Source: Taxawa tesnikishii (nom. ined.) (lineage: Eukaryota; Ascomycota; Dothideomycetes; Dothideales). Taken from it: a stretch of 64,000 bases of DNA. How positions within the stretch are numbered: position 1 is the first letter of the stretch; each line of letters opens with the position of its first letter. The stretch lies in NCBI GenBank assembly GCA_030247885.1, contig JAPDRO010000006.1, positions 62,001 through 126,000 of the forward strand. The letters are read 5' to 3'. The notes beneath the pieces are model-generated. The model was not told the DNA's origin, did no database searches, and saw only the letters and a program-made list of their open reading frames with translations. Positions 33,574 to 42,293 of this stretch are shown in pieces. Both the position numbers and the translations under genes were made by a program.

Positions 33574-36500
33574 ATGGGTGTTACGGGCCTCTGGACGGTG
33601 GTGCAGCCGTGCGCGCGGCCCATCAAGATCGAGACGCTGAACAAGAAGCGGCTGGCTGTCGACGCCTCCATCTGGATCTACCAATTCCTCAAAGCCGTGC
33701 GAGACAAGGAAGGCAACGCGCTACGCAACAGCCACGTCGTCGGATTCTTTCGCCGCATATGCAAGCTCCTCTTCATCGGCATCAAGCCCGTCTTCGTCTT
33801 CGACGGCGGCGCGCCCGCCCTCAAGCGCCAGACCATCAGCGCGCGCAAGCAGCGGAGAGAAGGCAGGAGGGAGGATGCGACGCGCACGGCTGGAAAGCTG
33901 CTTGCGCTGCAGATGCAGAGACTGGCCGAGGAAGAGGAGGAGAAGAGGAGGAGAGATGCGCATAGAGCCCCGGATCCGGATGAGGAGGAGTTGCCCGAGA
34001 ATATGGTCTATGTGGATGAGCTGCAGATGACGCAGCAGGAGAGGCAGCAGAACAGGAAGTTCAGAAAGAAGGACCAATACCATTTGCCCGACCTGGACGT
34101 CTCGCTCGCGGAGATGGGTCAGCCGAACGATCCGCGTATCATGAGCCTGGAGGAGCTGGAGGCGTATGCAAGACAGTTTGATACAGGAGAGGATATCAAT
34201 GTCTACGACTTTTCGAAGATCGATTTTGACAGCCCTTTCTTCGTCAGCTTGCCCGCCAGTGACCGGTACAACATCTTGAATGCAGCGCGGTTGAGGAGCA
34301 GGTTGAGAATGGGATACTCAAAGGAACAGCTAGACACCATGTTTCCGGACCGCATGGCCTTCTCCAAATTCCAGATCGAACGTGTGCGGGAACGCAATGA
34401 CTTGACGCAGCGACTCATGAATCTCAATGGCATGAACGATGACACCGACATCGGAAGGGTTGCAGGTGAAAAAGGCAGAGAGTATGTGTTGGTCAGGAAC
34501 GACGGTGTTGAGGGTGGCTGGGCGCTGGGCGTTGTGAGCGCGAAAGACGAAGGCGAACAGAGCAAACCCATTGATGTGGACGAGCTGGGGAAGCAGGTGA
34601 AAGAGGAAGACGAGGACGAGTGGGAGGATGCGGATGACTTTGAAGATGTGCCTATCGAGGGGCTGAATAGGCTTCCGAAGCGGACTGCTATAGCACAACC
34701 ACCTGCCGATCAACAAGCGACTCGACATCGGCGTGCATCTTACGCTTCACGCAGGAGGGGCATGGGTGCTACGGCGCGTCCGCGGTCTGCTGCTAAGCCC
34801 AAGGTTCAAGATCCGAACTCGCTTTTCGTCGAAGGGGACGAGGAAGAGGATATGGAATGGGAGCAAGTTCCTGAAGACACAGAAATTCCAGATGCGGGAG
34901 ACGCCGTGGAAGATGAGGATCTCCAGCGCGCAATCGCCATGTCTCTGGAGAAAGAAACCAGTAACGGCGAGCAGGAAGACTATCTGGATCTGTTCGAGCA
35001 GACCCGAGTTGAGGAAGAGAAACCACTGCCGAAGGGTAGCGCTCAAGCGATAGCACATATCTTGAACAACCGAGCAAACAAGGCTGCGCCAGCAGCAAAA
35101 TCTGTAGAACCTTCGGGAAGTGAGGATGAAGAGGACGATATGGATCTCCAAGCCGCTCTTGCGGAATCAAGGAAGACGAAATACAAGCCGAAGACGCTGA
35201 AACCCCCATCACCAAAGAAACCGGAACGTCGCAGTCCTGTACCAGCTAAACCAGGCGCTCAGCCGGCAAAGGCGGCACCTCAACCCTCAAAGAAGCCCGG
35301 ATTCGACGGACCACTGCCATTTGAGAAGCTAGATTTGGGCAGTTCTCTACTTGGCAAGAAGAAGATGCAAAAATTGCAAGAAGAAAGTGCCGGTGGGTTT
35401 GAGAGACTGGATACCGGACCTCAGCAGCATAAGAAGGCAGAACCTCTACCGCCATGGTTTGCAGGCAACCTGGACGACGACATTGCGGCACAGAATGCCT
35501 TTGAGAAGGAAGATCGTCAGAAAGCGCATGATTTCGACAAGAGCTTTCAGTTTGAAGAACCTTCCGTGTTGCGTCGAAGTAACACTCTTGAAGTCATTGA
35601 CCTCGAGGAATCGCAAAACGCCAGTCAGAATAAGGAGGTTATTGATATCGAATCCGACGCAGAAGACAAACAGCCTTCAAAGCCTACATCTGCGACAACC
35701 AAGGTGAGCAAATCGATATTCACCGTTGATTCGGATGAAGAGGATGAGGCTCTGACGCCAGGTGCTCAACCGACTGCGGCAAGCAATAGCACAAAGATGG
35801 GGGATTTGGCAGACTCCGTTCGTGCGGCGCCGCCCACCCCGCCACCAGCCGATGTTCTCGCAGAGCTCCAGCCTACAATCACAAAGCCTGCCAGTAATGC
35901 AACGATCACAACATCTACACTGCAGGCCCCCGAGTTATCAAAAGAACAGAACACCAGTGCTCAGAAGAATCCAGTTTCAAGCCCTTCGATAAGCGCTGCG
36001 AACGATGAAGCCTTTCAGTGGTCAGAAAGCGATACTGAGGACCCTGCGACTGTTGCAGAGAAGCAGCCGACGCAAGCAGTTGAAAACAAAGCAAATCAGG
36101 AGGGGAGCCCTTCAAGATCTCCTTCACCAGATTTCGAGGACGTCGACATACAGCAACAACCGCCTGAACAGCTGAGGGTTGAAGGAGTAACTCAGCCTCA
36201 GGCCCAGCTTGAGATGACGACAGAGAAGCCCACGGCATCTGGACTTGCCGACCAAAATGTCCCTCCTGAACCTGATGGAGATGAATTCGGGTACTACTCA
36301 GACTCAGAGGACGAAGAGCTGATGCGACAACTCGAGGTTGAAGCCGAAGAGCATGCCAGGTTCGCCTCGGAGCTAAACCACCGGACGCAACAACAGAACA
36401 TCGAGGACTACGAACGCGAGCTCAAGCAGTTACGCTCACAACAGAAGAGGGACCGGCGTGATGCTGACGAAGTCACGCACATTATGATCCAAGAGTGTCA

Positions 36501-37440
36501 GCAGCTGCTGAAGCTTTTCGGGCTGCCCTACATCACCGCACCCATGGAGGCCGAAGCGCAATGCGCCGAGCTCGTCAGCCTTGGCCTCGTTGACGGCATC
36601 GTGACGGACGATTCCGACTGCTTCCTCTTCGGCGGCACCCGGATCTACAAAAACATGTTCAACCAAGCCAAGTTCGTCGAATGCTACCTGACCACGGACT
36701 TTGAAAAAGAATTCGACCTGACGCGGCCAAAGCTCATCGGCATCGCCCACCTCCTCGGCTCCGACTACACCGAAGGCCTCCCCGGCGTCGGCCCCGTCAC
36801 CGCCCTCGAGATCCTCTCCGAGTTCCCCTCGCTCGCCGCCTTCAGGGACTGGTTCAACGGCGTGCAGAACGGCACGATTGCCAAATCCGCCGACGCCGGC
36901 AACGCCCTGCGCAAGAAGCTCCGGCGCCAGGCGACCAAGATCACCCTCCCGCCTCCGTTCCCGGACCCCCGCGTCGACGCCGCCTACCTGCAGCCCGAGG
37001 TCGACTCGGACCCGCAGCCCTTCCAGTGGGGCGTGCCGGACCTCGACGCCCTGCGCAGCTTCCTCATGGCCACGATCGGGTGGAGCCAGGAGCGCACGGA
37101 TGAGGTGCTCGTGCCCGTCATCAGGGACATGAATCGCAGGGTGGACGAGGGCACGCAGAGCAACATCACGGCCTTCTTTGGCGGGACGAGCGGCGCGGGC
37201 GCGTATGCGCCCAGGCAGAGGGTTGAGACGGCGAGTAAGCGCATGGGCGGCGCGTTGGAGAGGATGGCGCTGCAGGCGAGGAGGAAGAGGAAGGGTGGGG
37301 TTGTGGATGATGGTGAGGGTGAGGGTGAGGGAGCGGACGACGGGGGTGGCAGAGGGGCGGAGGAGCCGACGGCGAGAAAGAAGAAGAAGACGAAGAGGAG
37401 CTCGACGAGGAGCTCGAAGAGGGTTGATGAGGAGGCTTAG
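33574..37440 (+). CDS. RAD2: RAD2/XPG structure-specific endonuclease of nucleotide excision repair
   Basis: Single exon of 1289 codons (1288 aa), intact throughout. Start at 33574 gives the invariant MGVTGLWTVVQP opening of the XPG N-terminal nuclease half; the upstream codons to 33475 are not conserved. The N domain has catalytic acidic residues (LAVDASIWIYQ, PVFVFDGGAP). A long acidic spacer (residues about 110-960) contains UIM-like LQRAIAMSLE and LQAALAESRK. The internal domain (ITAPMEAEAQCAELV, IVTDDSDCFLFGG) and the helix-hairpin-helix (LLGSDYTEGLPGVGPVTALEIL) follow. The enzyme makes the 3' incision around bulky lesions in the nucleus and acts with TFIIH. The tail is Lys/Arg-rich, with a probable nuclear signal (ARKKKKTKR). 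Confidence 0.96.
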   Translation: MGVTGLWTVVQPCARPIKIETLNKKRLAVDASIWIYQFLKAVRDKEGNALRNSHVVGFFRRICKLLFIGIKPVFVFDGGAPALKRQTISARKQRREGRREDATRTAGKLLALQMQRLAEEEEEKRRRDAHRAPDPDEEELPENMVYVDELQMTQQERQQNRKFRKKDQYHLPDLDVSLAEMGQPNDPRIMSLEELEAYARQFDTGEDINVYDFSKIDFDSPFFVSLPASDRYNILNAARLRSRLRMGYSKEQLDTMFPDRMAFSKFQIERVRERNDLTQRLMNLNGMNDDTDIGRVAGEKGREYVLVRNDGVEGGWALGVVSAKDEGEQSKPIDVDELGKQVKEEDEDEWEDADDFEDVPIEGLNRLPKRTAIAQPPADQQATRHRRASYASRRRGMGATARPRSAAKPKVQDPNSLFVEGDEEEDMEWEQVPEDTEIPDAGDAVEDEDLQRAIAMSLEKETSNGEQEDYLDLFEQTRVEEEKPLPKGSAQAIAHILNNRANKAAPAAKSVEPSGSEDEEDDMDLQAALAESRKTKYKPKTLKPPSPKKPERRSPVPAKPGAQPAKAAPQPSKKPGFDGPLPFEKLDLGSSLLGKKKMQKLQEESAGGFERLDTGPQQHKKAEPLPPWFAGNLDDDIAAQNAFEKEDRQKAHDFDKSFQFEEPSVLRRSNTLEVIDLEESQNASQNKEVIDIESDAEDKQPSKPTSATTKVSKSIFTVDSDEEDEALTPGAQPTAASNSTKMGDLADSVRAAPPTPPPADVLAELQPTITKPASNATITTSTLQAPELSKEQNTSAQKNPVSSPSISAANDEAFQWSESDTEDPATVAEKQPTQAVENKANQEGSPSRSPSPDFEDVDIQQQPPEQLRVEGVTQPQAQLEMTTEKPTASGLADQNVPPEPDGDEFGYYSDSEDEELMRQLEVEAEEHARFASELNHRTQQQNIEDYERELKQLRSQQKRDRRDADEVTHIMIQECQQLLKLFGLPYITAPMEAEAQCAELVSLGLVDGIVTDDSDCFLFGGTRIYKNMFNQAKFVECYLTTDFEKEFDLTRPKLIGIAHLLGSDYTEGLPGVGPVTALEILSEFPSLAAFRDWFNGVQNGTIAKSADAGNALRKKLRRQATKITLPPPFPDPRVDAAYLQPEVDSDPQPFQWGVPDLDALRSFLMATIGWSQERTDEVLVPVIRDMNRRVDEGTQSNITAFFGGTSGAGAYAPRQRVETASKRMGGALERMALQARRKRKGGVVDDGEGEGEGADDGGGRGAEEPTARKKKKTKRSSTRSSKRVDEEA

Positions 37441-37834
37441 GGGCGGGCCCTTGGGGTTCGTGTTTGGATAGTCTATGCGTCTGTGTGCGTTTGGATCACC
37501 CCACTGGCTGAGTATTATGATAGAAGTGATGTGATAGAAGTGATACAGTCCCCTGTATCGTGTCCCTTTTCCTTGACAACTCATTGCCGAGCTTAGAGTA
37601 AGTAGTAGTTGGCAAGCTGTGAAAAAAATCTTCAAGACCAGAAACTTTTTTCTAAACATACAAGGGACGCGTCGAGCAGTCCACACCAGCGCTGCTCTAC
37701 AGCTATTCTCTCAACACAAATCCCGTCCTCATTGCTACACACACACACACACACACACACAAAAACATCCCTCATGCTCCACCCACGCTTTTCCCTTCAG
37801 CATATCCAGTCAACCAAGTAATCATTCCATCCCT
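37441..37834. other. Convergent intergenic gap with (AC)n
   Basis: Gap of 394 nt between the stops of RAD2 (plus) and the pectate lyase (minus); terminators of both should lie here. Contains the (AC)12 microsatellite. Confidence 0.5.
37737..37760. repeat. (AC)12 microsatellite
   Basis: Uninterrupted AC dinucleotide tract followed by AAAAA; in the convergent gap between RAD2 and the pectate lyase. Confidence 0.95.
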
Positions 37835-39508
37835 TCAACCGGACAGGGCAAGGGTGTTGCCGGCGGTACCGACAACAGCAGCCTTTACGTTAGCGGACCC
37901 GAGCAGAGTGTACTCGTAGGGGACTGCAGTCAGCGTGCCGGCCGGGGCGGAGTTCACGCCCCCGCCGAAGTCGTTGTCCCTGCTGACGGCGTAGCCGGCG
38001 GTGTCGGAGTCGGCGGACTCGAGCGGGTCGGTGACGGCGGCGAAGACGTTTGACTCGACGAGCAGCTGGGCGCCCATGCGCGTGTTGATGCCCGTGTCGA
38101 GGGTGTCGTAGTAGCTGTTGTAGATGTGGCCGGTGCCGAAGCGGAGGGAGGGAGCACGCGAGTTGATGTTGCTCCAGTAGTTGTTGGCGTACGTCACGCG
38201 CAGGTGGCCCTTGTCCTCATCGCCGTTGTTGTCGGAGTGGCCCACCAGGGACGCCTTCCAGTGGTCGTGGATGTAGCTGTTGGAGACGGTGACCCATTCG
38301 CTCGCGTGAGTCACGTCGCAAAGGCCGTCGTAGTAGTCCTTGTCGTGGTCACGGTCGGAAGAGAGGTCGCAGTGGTCGACCCAGACGTTGCTGGAGGCTT
38401 GGATGCCGATGGCGTCGCCGTTCTCGGCCAGGACTTTGGAGATGGCGAGGTTGCGGACGATGACGTTCTTCTGCTTGTTGATGTAGAGACCGACGCCCAC
38501 GAGTTTGGCGCTAGAGTCGGCACCGATGATGGACTTGTTGCTGCCAACGTAGACTTTGGCAGCGCCGGTAATGGTGCCAGAAACGACAATGACGCGAGCG
38601 GTGTCATCCTTGGTCACAGCGGCGGTGAACTGAGCGAGCGAGGAGACGGTGGTAGTAGAACCTCCCTGGCCTCCGGTCGTGCCACCGTTCTGGGATGCAT
38701 AGCCGACTGGGCCATCGGTCGTGCTGGCGCTGGTAGCGGTGCCGGCCGAAGAAGCAGAACCAGAGCTGGATGGAACGCTGGCGTGACTGACGGGCTTGGT
38801 GTCGTTGCCAAGGGAGAAAGGAGCCTCGCTGCGCGATGGGGCGGCAGCCGAGGGAGCAGAGAAGCCCGTACCCTGAGGAAAACCGCCAGCTGAGAAGGTG
38901 CCGGTAGGTGGCACACCTGAGAACGAACCGGTGCCAAAGGCAGAGCCACTGTGGTGATGATGGTGGTGGTGGCCCTCCCTAGCTTCTCTGGCCTCAATTG
39001 AGTGAGTGAATTCGGCGCTTGGCACACCAGTGCCATGTGGGAAACCACCACGGTGAGAGAAGCTGCCCGATGCATGCGGGAAGCCGCCTGATGGGTGAGG
39101 GAAACTACCGGTTGGATCTACACCCGAGAACGAGCCTGTGCCGAACAGAAAGCCGCCCTTGTTGTGGTGCTCCCTTCTAGCTTCAACAGAGTGAGTGGAA
39201 TCGGCGCTTGGAGCACCAGCGCCATGAGCGAAGCCACCAGACGGGTGCGGGAAGCCGCCAGAGGGGAAGCCACCAGATGGGTGGTGGTGGTGGTGGTGGT
39301 GGTGGTGATGTCCACCAGTAGGGAAGGCGCCAGTGGGGAAAGCACCACCGGTAGGGAAACCATGGAAGCCGTCGGATGGAAAGGGACCAGTTGGACGGAC
39401 GGCCTTGTTGTAAGAGTAGAGATCAGACGGGATAGGGTTGAAGACGACCGGGGCCGCGCAAGCCAGTTGCGCGTAGGCCGCCAGGGCTAGAGCAGAGACG
39501 GGCTTCAT
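37835..39508 (-). CDS. Secreted pectate lyase (PL1) with His-rich N-terminal repeats
   Basis: Single exon, 557 aa. The start at 39508 gives a clear signal peptide (MKPVSALALAAYAQLACA, cut near residue 20); the longer frame upstream adds 22 hydrophobic residues and is less likely. Residues about 40-270 are low complexity: GGFP/HPSGG repeats, runs of ten and seven His, and a tandem duplication (copies starting GAPSADSTHSVEA and GVPSAEFTHSIEA). The catalytic parallel beta-helix follows, with WVDHCDLSSDRDHDKDYYDG carrying calcium-binding acids and NINSRAPSLRFG carrying the catalytic Arg. PL1 enzymes cleave polygalacturonate by beta-elimination outside the cell. The His/Gly-rich head is far longer than usual for PL1 (catalytic core about 300 aa). 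No frame break. Confidence 0.93.
   Translation of the reverse strand: MKPVSALALAAYAQLACAAPVVFNPIPSDLYSYNKAVRPTGPFPSDGFHGFPTGGAFPTGAFPTGGHHHHHHHHHHPSGGFPSGGFPHPSGGFAHGAGAPSADSTHSVEARREHHNKGGFLFGTGSFSGVDPTGSFPHPSGGFPHASGSFSHRGGFPHGTGVPSAEFTHSIEAREAREGHHHHHHHSGSAFGTGSFSGVPPTGTFSAGGFPQGTGFSAPSAAAPSRSEAPFSLGNDTKPVSHASVPSSSGSASSAGTATSASTTDGPVGYASQNGGTTGGQGGSTTTVSSLAQFTAAVTKDDTARVIVVSGTITGAAKVYVGSNKSIIGADSSAKLVGVGLYINKQKNVIVRNLAISKVLAENGDAIGIQASSNVWVDHCDLSSDRDHDKDYYDGLCDVTHASEWVTVSNSYIHDHWKASLVGHSDNNGDEDKGHLRVTYANNYWSNINSRAPSLRFGTGHIYNSYYDTLDTGINTRMGAQLLVESNVFAAVTDPLESADSDTAGYAVSRDNDFGGGVNSAPAGTLTAVPYEYTLLGSANVKAAVVGTAGNTLALSG
39283..39312 (-). repeat. (CAC/CAT)10 tract coding for poly-His
   Basis: Ten His codons in a row within the pectate lyase; a second run of seven lies near 38952-38975. 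Trinucleotide tracts of this kind vary in length between strains. Confidence 0.85.
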
Positions 39509-39597
39509 TGTCAAAAGGAGTGGACTGCAAAGACAAAGAAAGAAGGCGGAAAAGAAATGAGCGAAAAAGCACACGAAGAGAACGAACTGGACTTGAT

Positions 39598-39616
39598 GAG
39601 AGAGAGAGAGAGAGAG
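39598..39616. repeat. (GA)n microsatellite
   Basis: About nine GA units, 82 nt upstream of the pectate lyase start, in the probable 5' leader or promoter (read as CT on the coding strand, a common fungal promoter tract). Confidence 0.9.
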
Positions 39617-39945
39617 GAGACTTAGCAGTGCATGAGGGCCATGGCTATCTTATACTGTTCCCGAGATGCTTCTACATGGTGTTGTCGCTTGGGGCTCGGA
39701 CCAGAGCGCTCAACGTTCGGCATCGGGCGACCAAGGCTGTCACTATAAACTAGGGCCCAGTTGGAGGTTGGCGCGCAGCCGGAGTAGCGAATACATTGGG
39801 GCTGACAACGCTGCGGTGCAGCATGCGGCGGCATGCCTTGCCAAAGACGTTCTAGCTGTTGCACAGAGCGTGCGAAGTGACGGAGAAACAGAGGGAGCTT
39901 GTCGCTGTCAAGCAGAGACGTGAAACCGAGACAGGAGAAGGCGCA

Positions 39946-39958
39946 GGGGGGGGGGGGG
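39946..39958. repeat. G13 homopolymer
   Basis: Thirteen G in a row. In an assembly with lost bases in shorter runs, its length should not be trusted. Confidence 0.9.
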
Positions 39959-41113
39959 ATTGAAACGCGAAAGGGTTTCGGCCAAGAATTCGCTTGCTTG
40001 CGCCCACAGTGAAGAACCGCATCGACACCTCCGTCGACGCTGTCAAAGCTGTCAAAGCGAAAGTCGAACGACTCAGAGCAAGGGTCGAATGACTCGAATC
40101 AAAAGACGAATGATTCAGGTTGACAGCACGCGTCAGCTGGCGTTCAAAGATAATATGCGTCCCAACAAAGCTCGCCGGCTAGAATGCCTCTGTGCGCTCT
40201 CCATCTCCTGGCTGGCATGACTCAAAATTGCTACATCAGCCTCCATGTAGCGGAACGGGAACAGTGGTATCGCGAAAGAAATCGCCGTTCTCCGGCCACG
40301 TGTCGGCAGCCGTCAAAGGGCCCGGGCCAGTCAAGAGACGAACCAATGAAAGAGAGAGCGAAAGCAACAGCCGCAAGCCACGACAAACAAGCTGCTATAG
40401 CAAAGGCAAGACCAACGTCGTCACAGCAACATGTTTACAAAAGAACTTAATAGGTCAGGGCTGTCTGTTCTACTCACTCTTGCAGTCTGCGGGCAGCTAT
40501 AGAAAGCGCAACTTGACCGCTGTCGTGCACTGCGAATCTTCCGTGCACGAGAGGCATCATCCAAAGGGCCCAGAGTTCATCTCACAGCGTGCATATCGGC
40601 GGTCGTGAAACCCCCCCTCACCCACCTCGACGGTCCTTCTCCGCTGCCCCTCCATACTCCCCGTCCGTAGAACAAATCTTTCCTCACTTCTTCCCAAATA
40701 GTCAATCTCGCGAATTCATAAGCTACTACAGCAAGGACAAGGGGAATATAGTTTAGGCTGCACGCGTTTGATGTAGGAACACGAGGACGAGATCTTGCTG
40801 GGCCCCCACGGCTAGCGGCAGCGATAGAGGCACTGCAGACCCGGCACTTATGTCTCCATACCACGATCACGATATGATTGGCTGCCATTTGGTACCACCA
40901 TTTAGCAGTTTGAGTTCAACATCTGAGAGTAGTAAAGTTCCGTTTCATTCCTTGCCCTTCGAGAGTCCGGTGCCATTTGGCCCTCACCATCAAACCCTTC
41001 ACGTTCTCATCCGATGCCTTCTCCTCGCAAAACCCACTTGAAAAGAAGCAGCGGCGCCTAAAAAAGGCCGACGTGTGCAAAAACGTGACCAAGGTACATG
41101 GTTGGAGCACCGT

Positions 41114-41623
41114 TCAGGCGAGATCATCATCGCCACCATCGCCCTCCTCGCTACCACCCTCGCCCTTCACAGCATCAGTGGAGTTGACCTCCTCCTCCGA
41201 CTCCTCCTTCGACTCCTCCTTGACGGGCTTAGCCTTGGCCTTGGCTTTGCGCGCGCGAGGCTTCTTGGTCGGGGTCTCAGCCTCAGCCTCGTCCTCGTCG
41301 GCATCGGCCTTCGCGACGCGCTTCTTGGGAGTGGTCGCCTTCGGCGTGGCCTTGCCTGGAGTGGTGGCGGTGCCGTTTCCGGTCGGGAAGGCGAGCTTCT
41401 TCTTGATGTTGGCCCACGCGTTCGACGCGGAGCGCGGATTGGTGAAGCCGCACTTTTCGGCCAGCTTGTCGTAGTTGACCTGGCGTTCGTCAGTCCCGTT
41501 TGCCGCACGTTGGGGAAGAGACATGTGTACCTTGGGCTCGTTGTCGAAACACTCCCACGCGTTCGCGAGGATGGCCCTCTCACGCTCGGTGAGCTCTTGT
41601 CCGGCGAGGTCCTTGCCCGTCAT
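41114..41623 (-). CDS. Small Lys/Ala/Glu-rich nuclear protein, H1-like tail
   Basis: Coding frame of 170 codons (169 aa). A short ordered N-terminal domain (LTERERAILANAWECF, NYDKLAEKCGFTN, ASNAWANIKKKL) resembles the Myb/SANT-like helical domain common in small fungal nuclear proteins. A Lys/Ala/Pro-rich middle resembles a histone H1 tail, and an acidic C-terminus ends in EEGDGGDDDLA. Chromatin association is likely but inferred. The ATG at 41623 is directly preceded by a consensus 3' splice site (GCGCAG|ATG), with a donor GTAAGT at 41681, so a 58-nt intron probably sits in the 5' leader. No frame break. Confidence 0.75.
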   Translation of the reverse strand: MTGKDLAGQELTERERAILANAWECFDNEPKVHMSLPQRAANGTDERQVNYDKLAEKCGFTNPRSASNAWANIKKKLAFPTGNGTATTPGKATPKATTPKKRVAKADADEDEAEAETPTKKPRARKAKAKAKPVKEESKEESEEEVNSTDAVKGEGGSEEGDGGDDDLA

Positions 41624-41681
41624 CTGCGCGGTCGCGTATCAGCGAACGTCTTCAGCCAAAGTTCATTGCATGCCCACTTAC
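41624..41681 (-). other. Probable 5'-UTR intron of the H1-like gene
   Basis: GTAAGT at 41681 down to GCGCAG at 41624, ending exactly before the ATG. Length 58 nt matches other introns here. The sequence upstream does not extend the coding frame. Confidence 0.55.
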
Positions 41682-42293
41682 CGTTGCTCTGATGGGAGGA
41701 TGTGTGAGGATAGATGATGGGTGTGTCTGTTAAGTGTTCGGTGGATCTGAAGTGTCGGTAGAGATTGGATGTTTGATGTTTTGGAGAAAGTGGGATGTGA
41801 CCGGAAATGAAGCTTAGAGTCTTCACCTCAGCGGCGCTTGCCGGGCTCAAAAATTGCAGTGCTTCACCTCTGCAACCAAGTGACGAAACGAATGGGCTGG
41901 AAGATGAACTCATGTGACCTACATGAACACTCAATGGACCCTTGCATGTGCAACACATCACCTCCAAGCATCCCGGACATCGCCCATCAAAGGAACTCGT
42001 ACAATTGACTGAACATGCCGCCGAATGCTACTGAGGCCTATCACGTTCCCGACCCCGACAGACGCAGAGAAAGGCACGTCACGTTGGGCTTCACGTGGCC
42101 GGCTACGACATTCGTCGTCTGTCGTCCCTGCACCGGTGGCAAGTTGTATGTCTTTGTGGCACTTGCACAGCGGTAATATCACCGCGCGTCACGGTGGGTC
42201 AGGCAGAGGATGCAAACCTGTTGTGAGAGGAGAAAGAAATACCGAAAAACGCATACCGTCTCCACAACTGCACTGTCCTTCATAGCTAACGTT
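41682..42293. other. Intergenic, no gene seen
   Basis: About 0.6 kb between two minus-strand genes: promoter of the H1-like gene and the 3' flank of the RRN9-domain gene. Short frames only. Confidence 0.45.

Larger units (their letters stand above)
39509..41113. other. Intergenic, pectate lyase promoter side
   Basis: About 1.6 kb between the pectate lyase start and the 3' end of the H1-like gene. It includes a (GA)n tract and a G13 run, a CACGTG box near 40298-40303, and CGAATGACTCGA-like short repeats near 40085-40115. The short open frames are not convincing. Long upstream regions suit a regulated secreted enzyme, but no binding site is proved. Confidence 0.45.

Noticed and set aside
36436-37686. 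416-codon minus-strand frame
   Set aside because: Antisense to the conserved nuclease end of RAD2; its open length comes from the C/G-ending codons of RAD2. No signature.
38126-38893. 255-codon plus-strand frame
   Set aside because: Antisense shadow of the pectate lyase; Val/Gly-rich text without domain.
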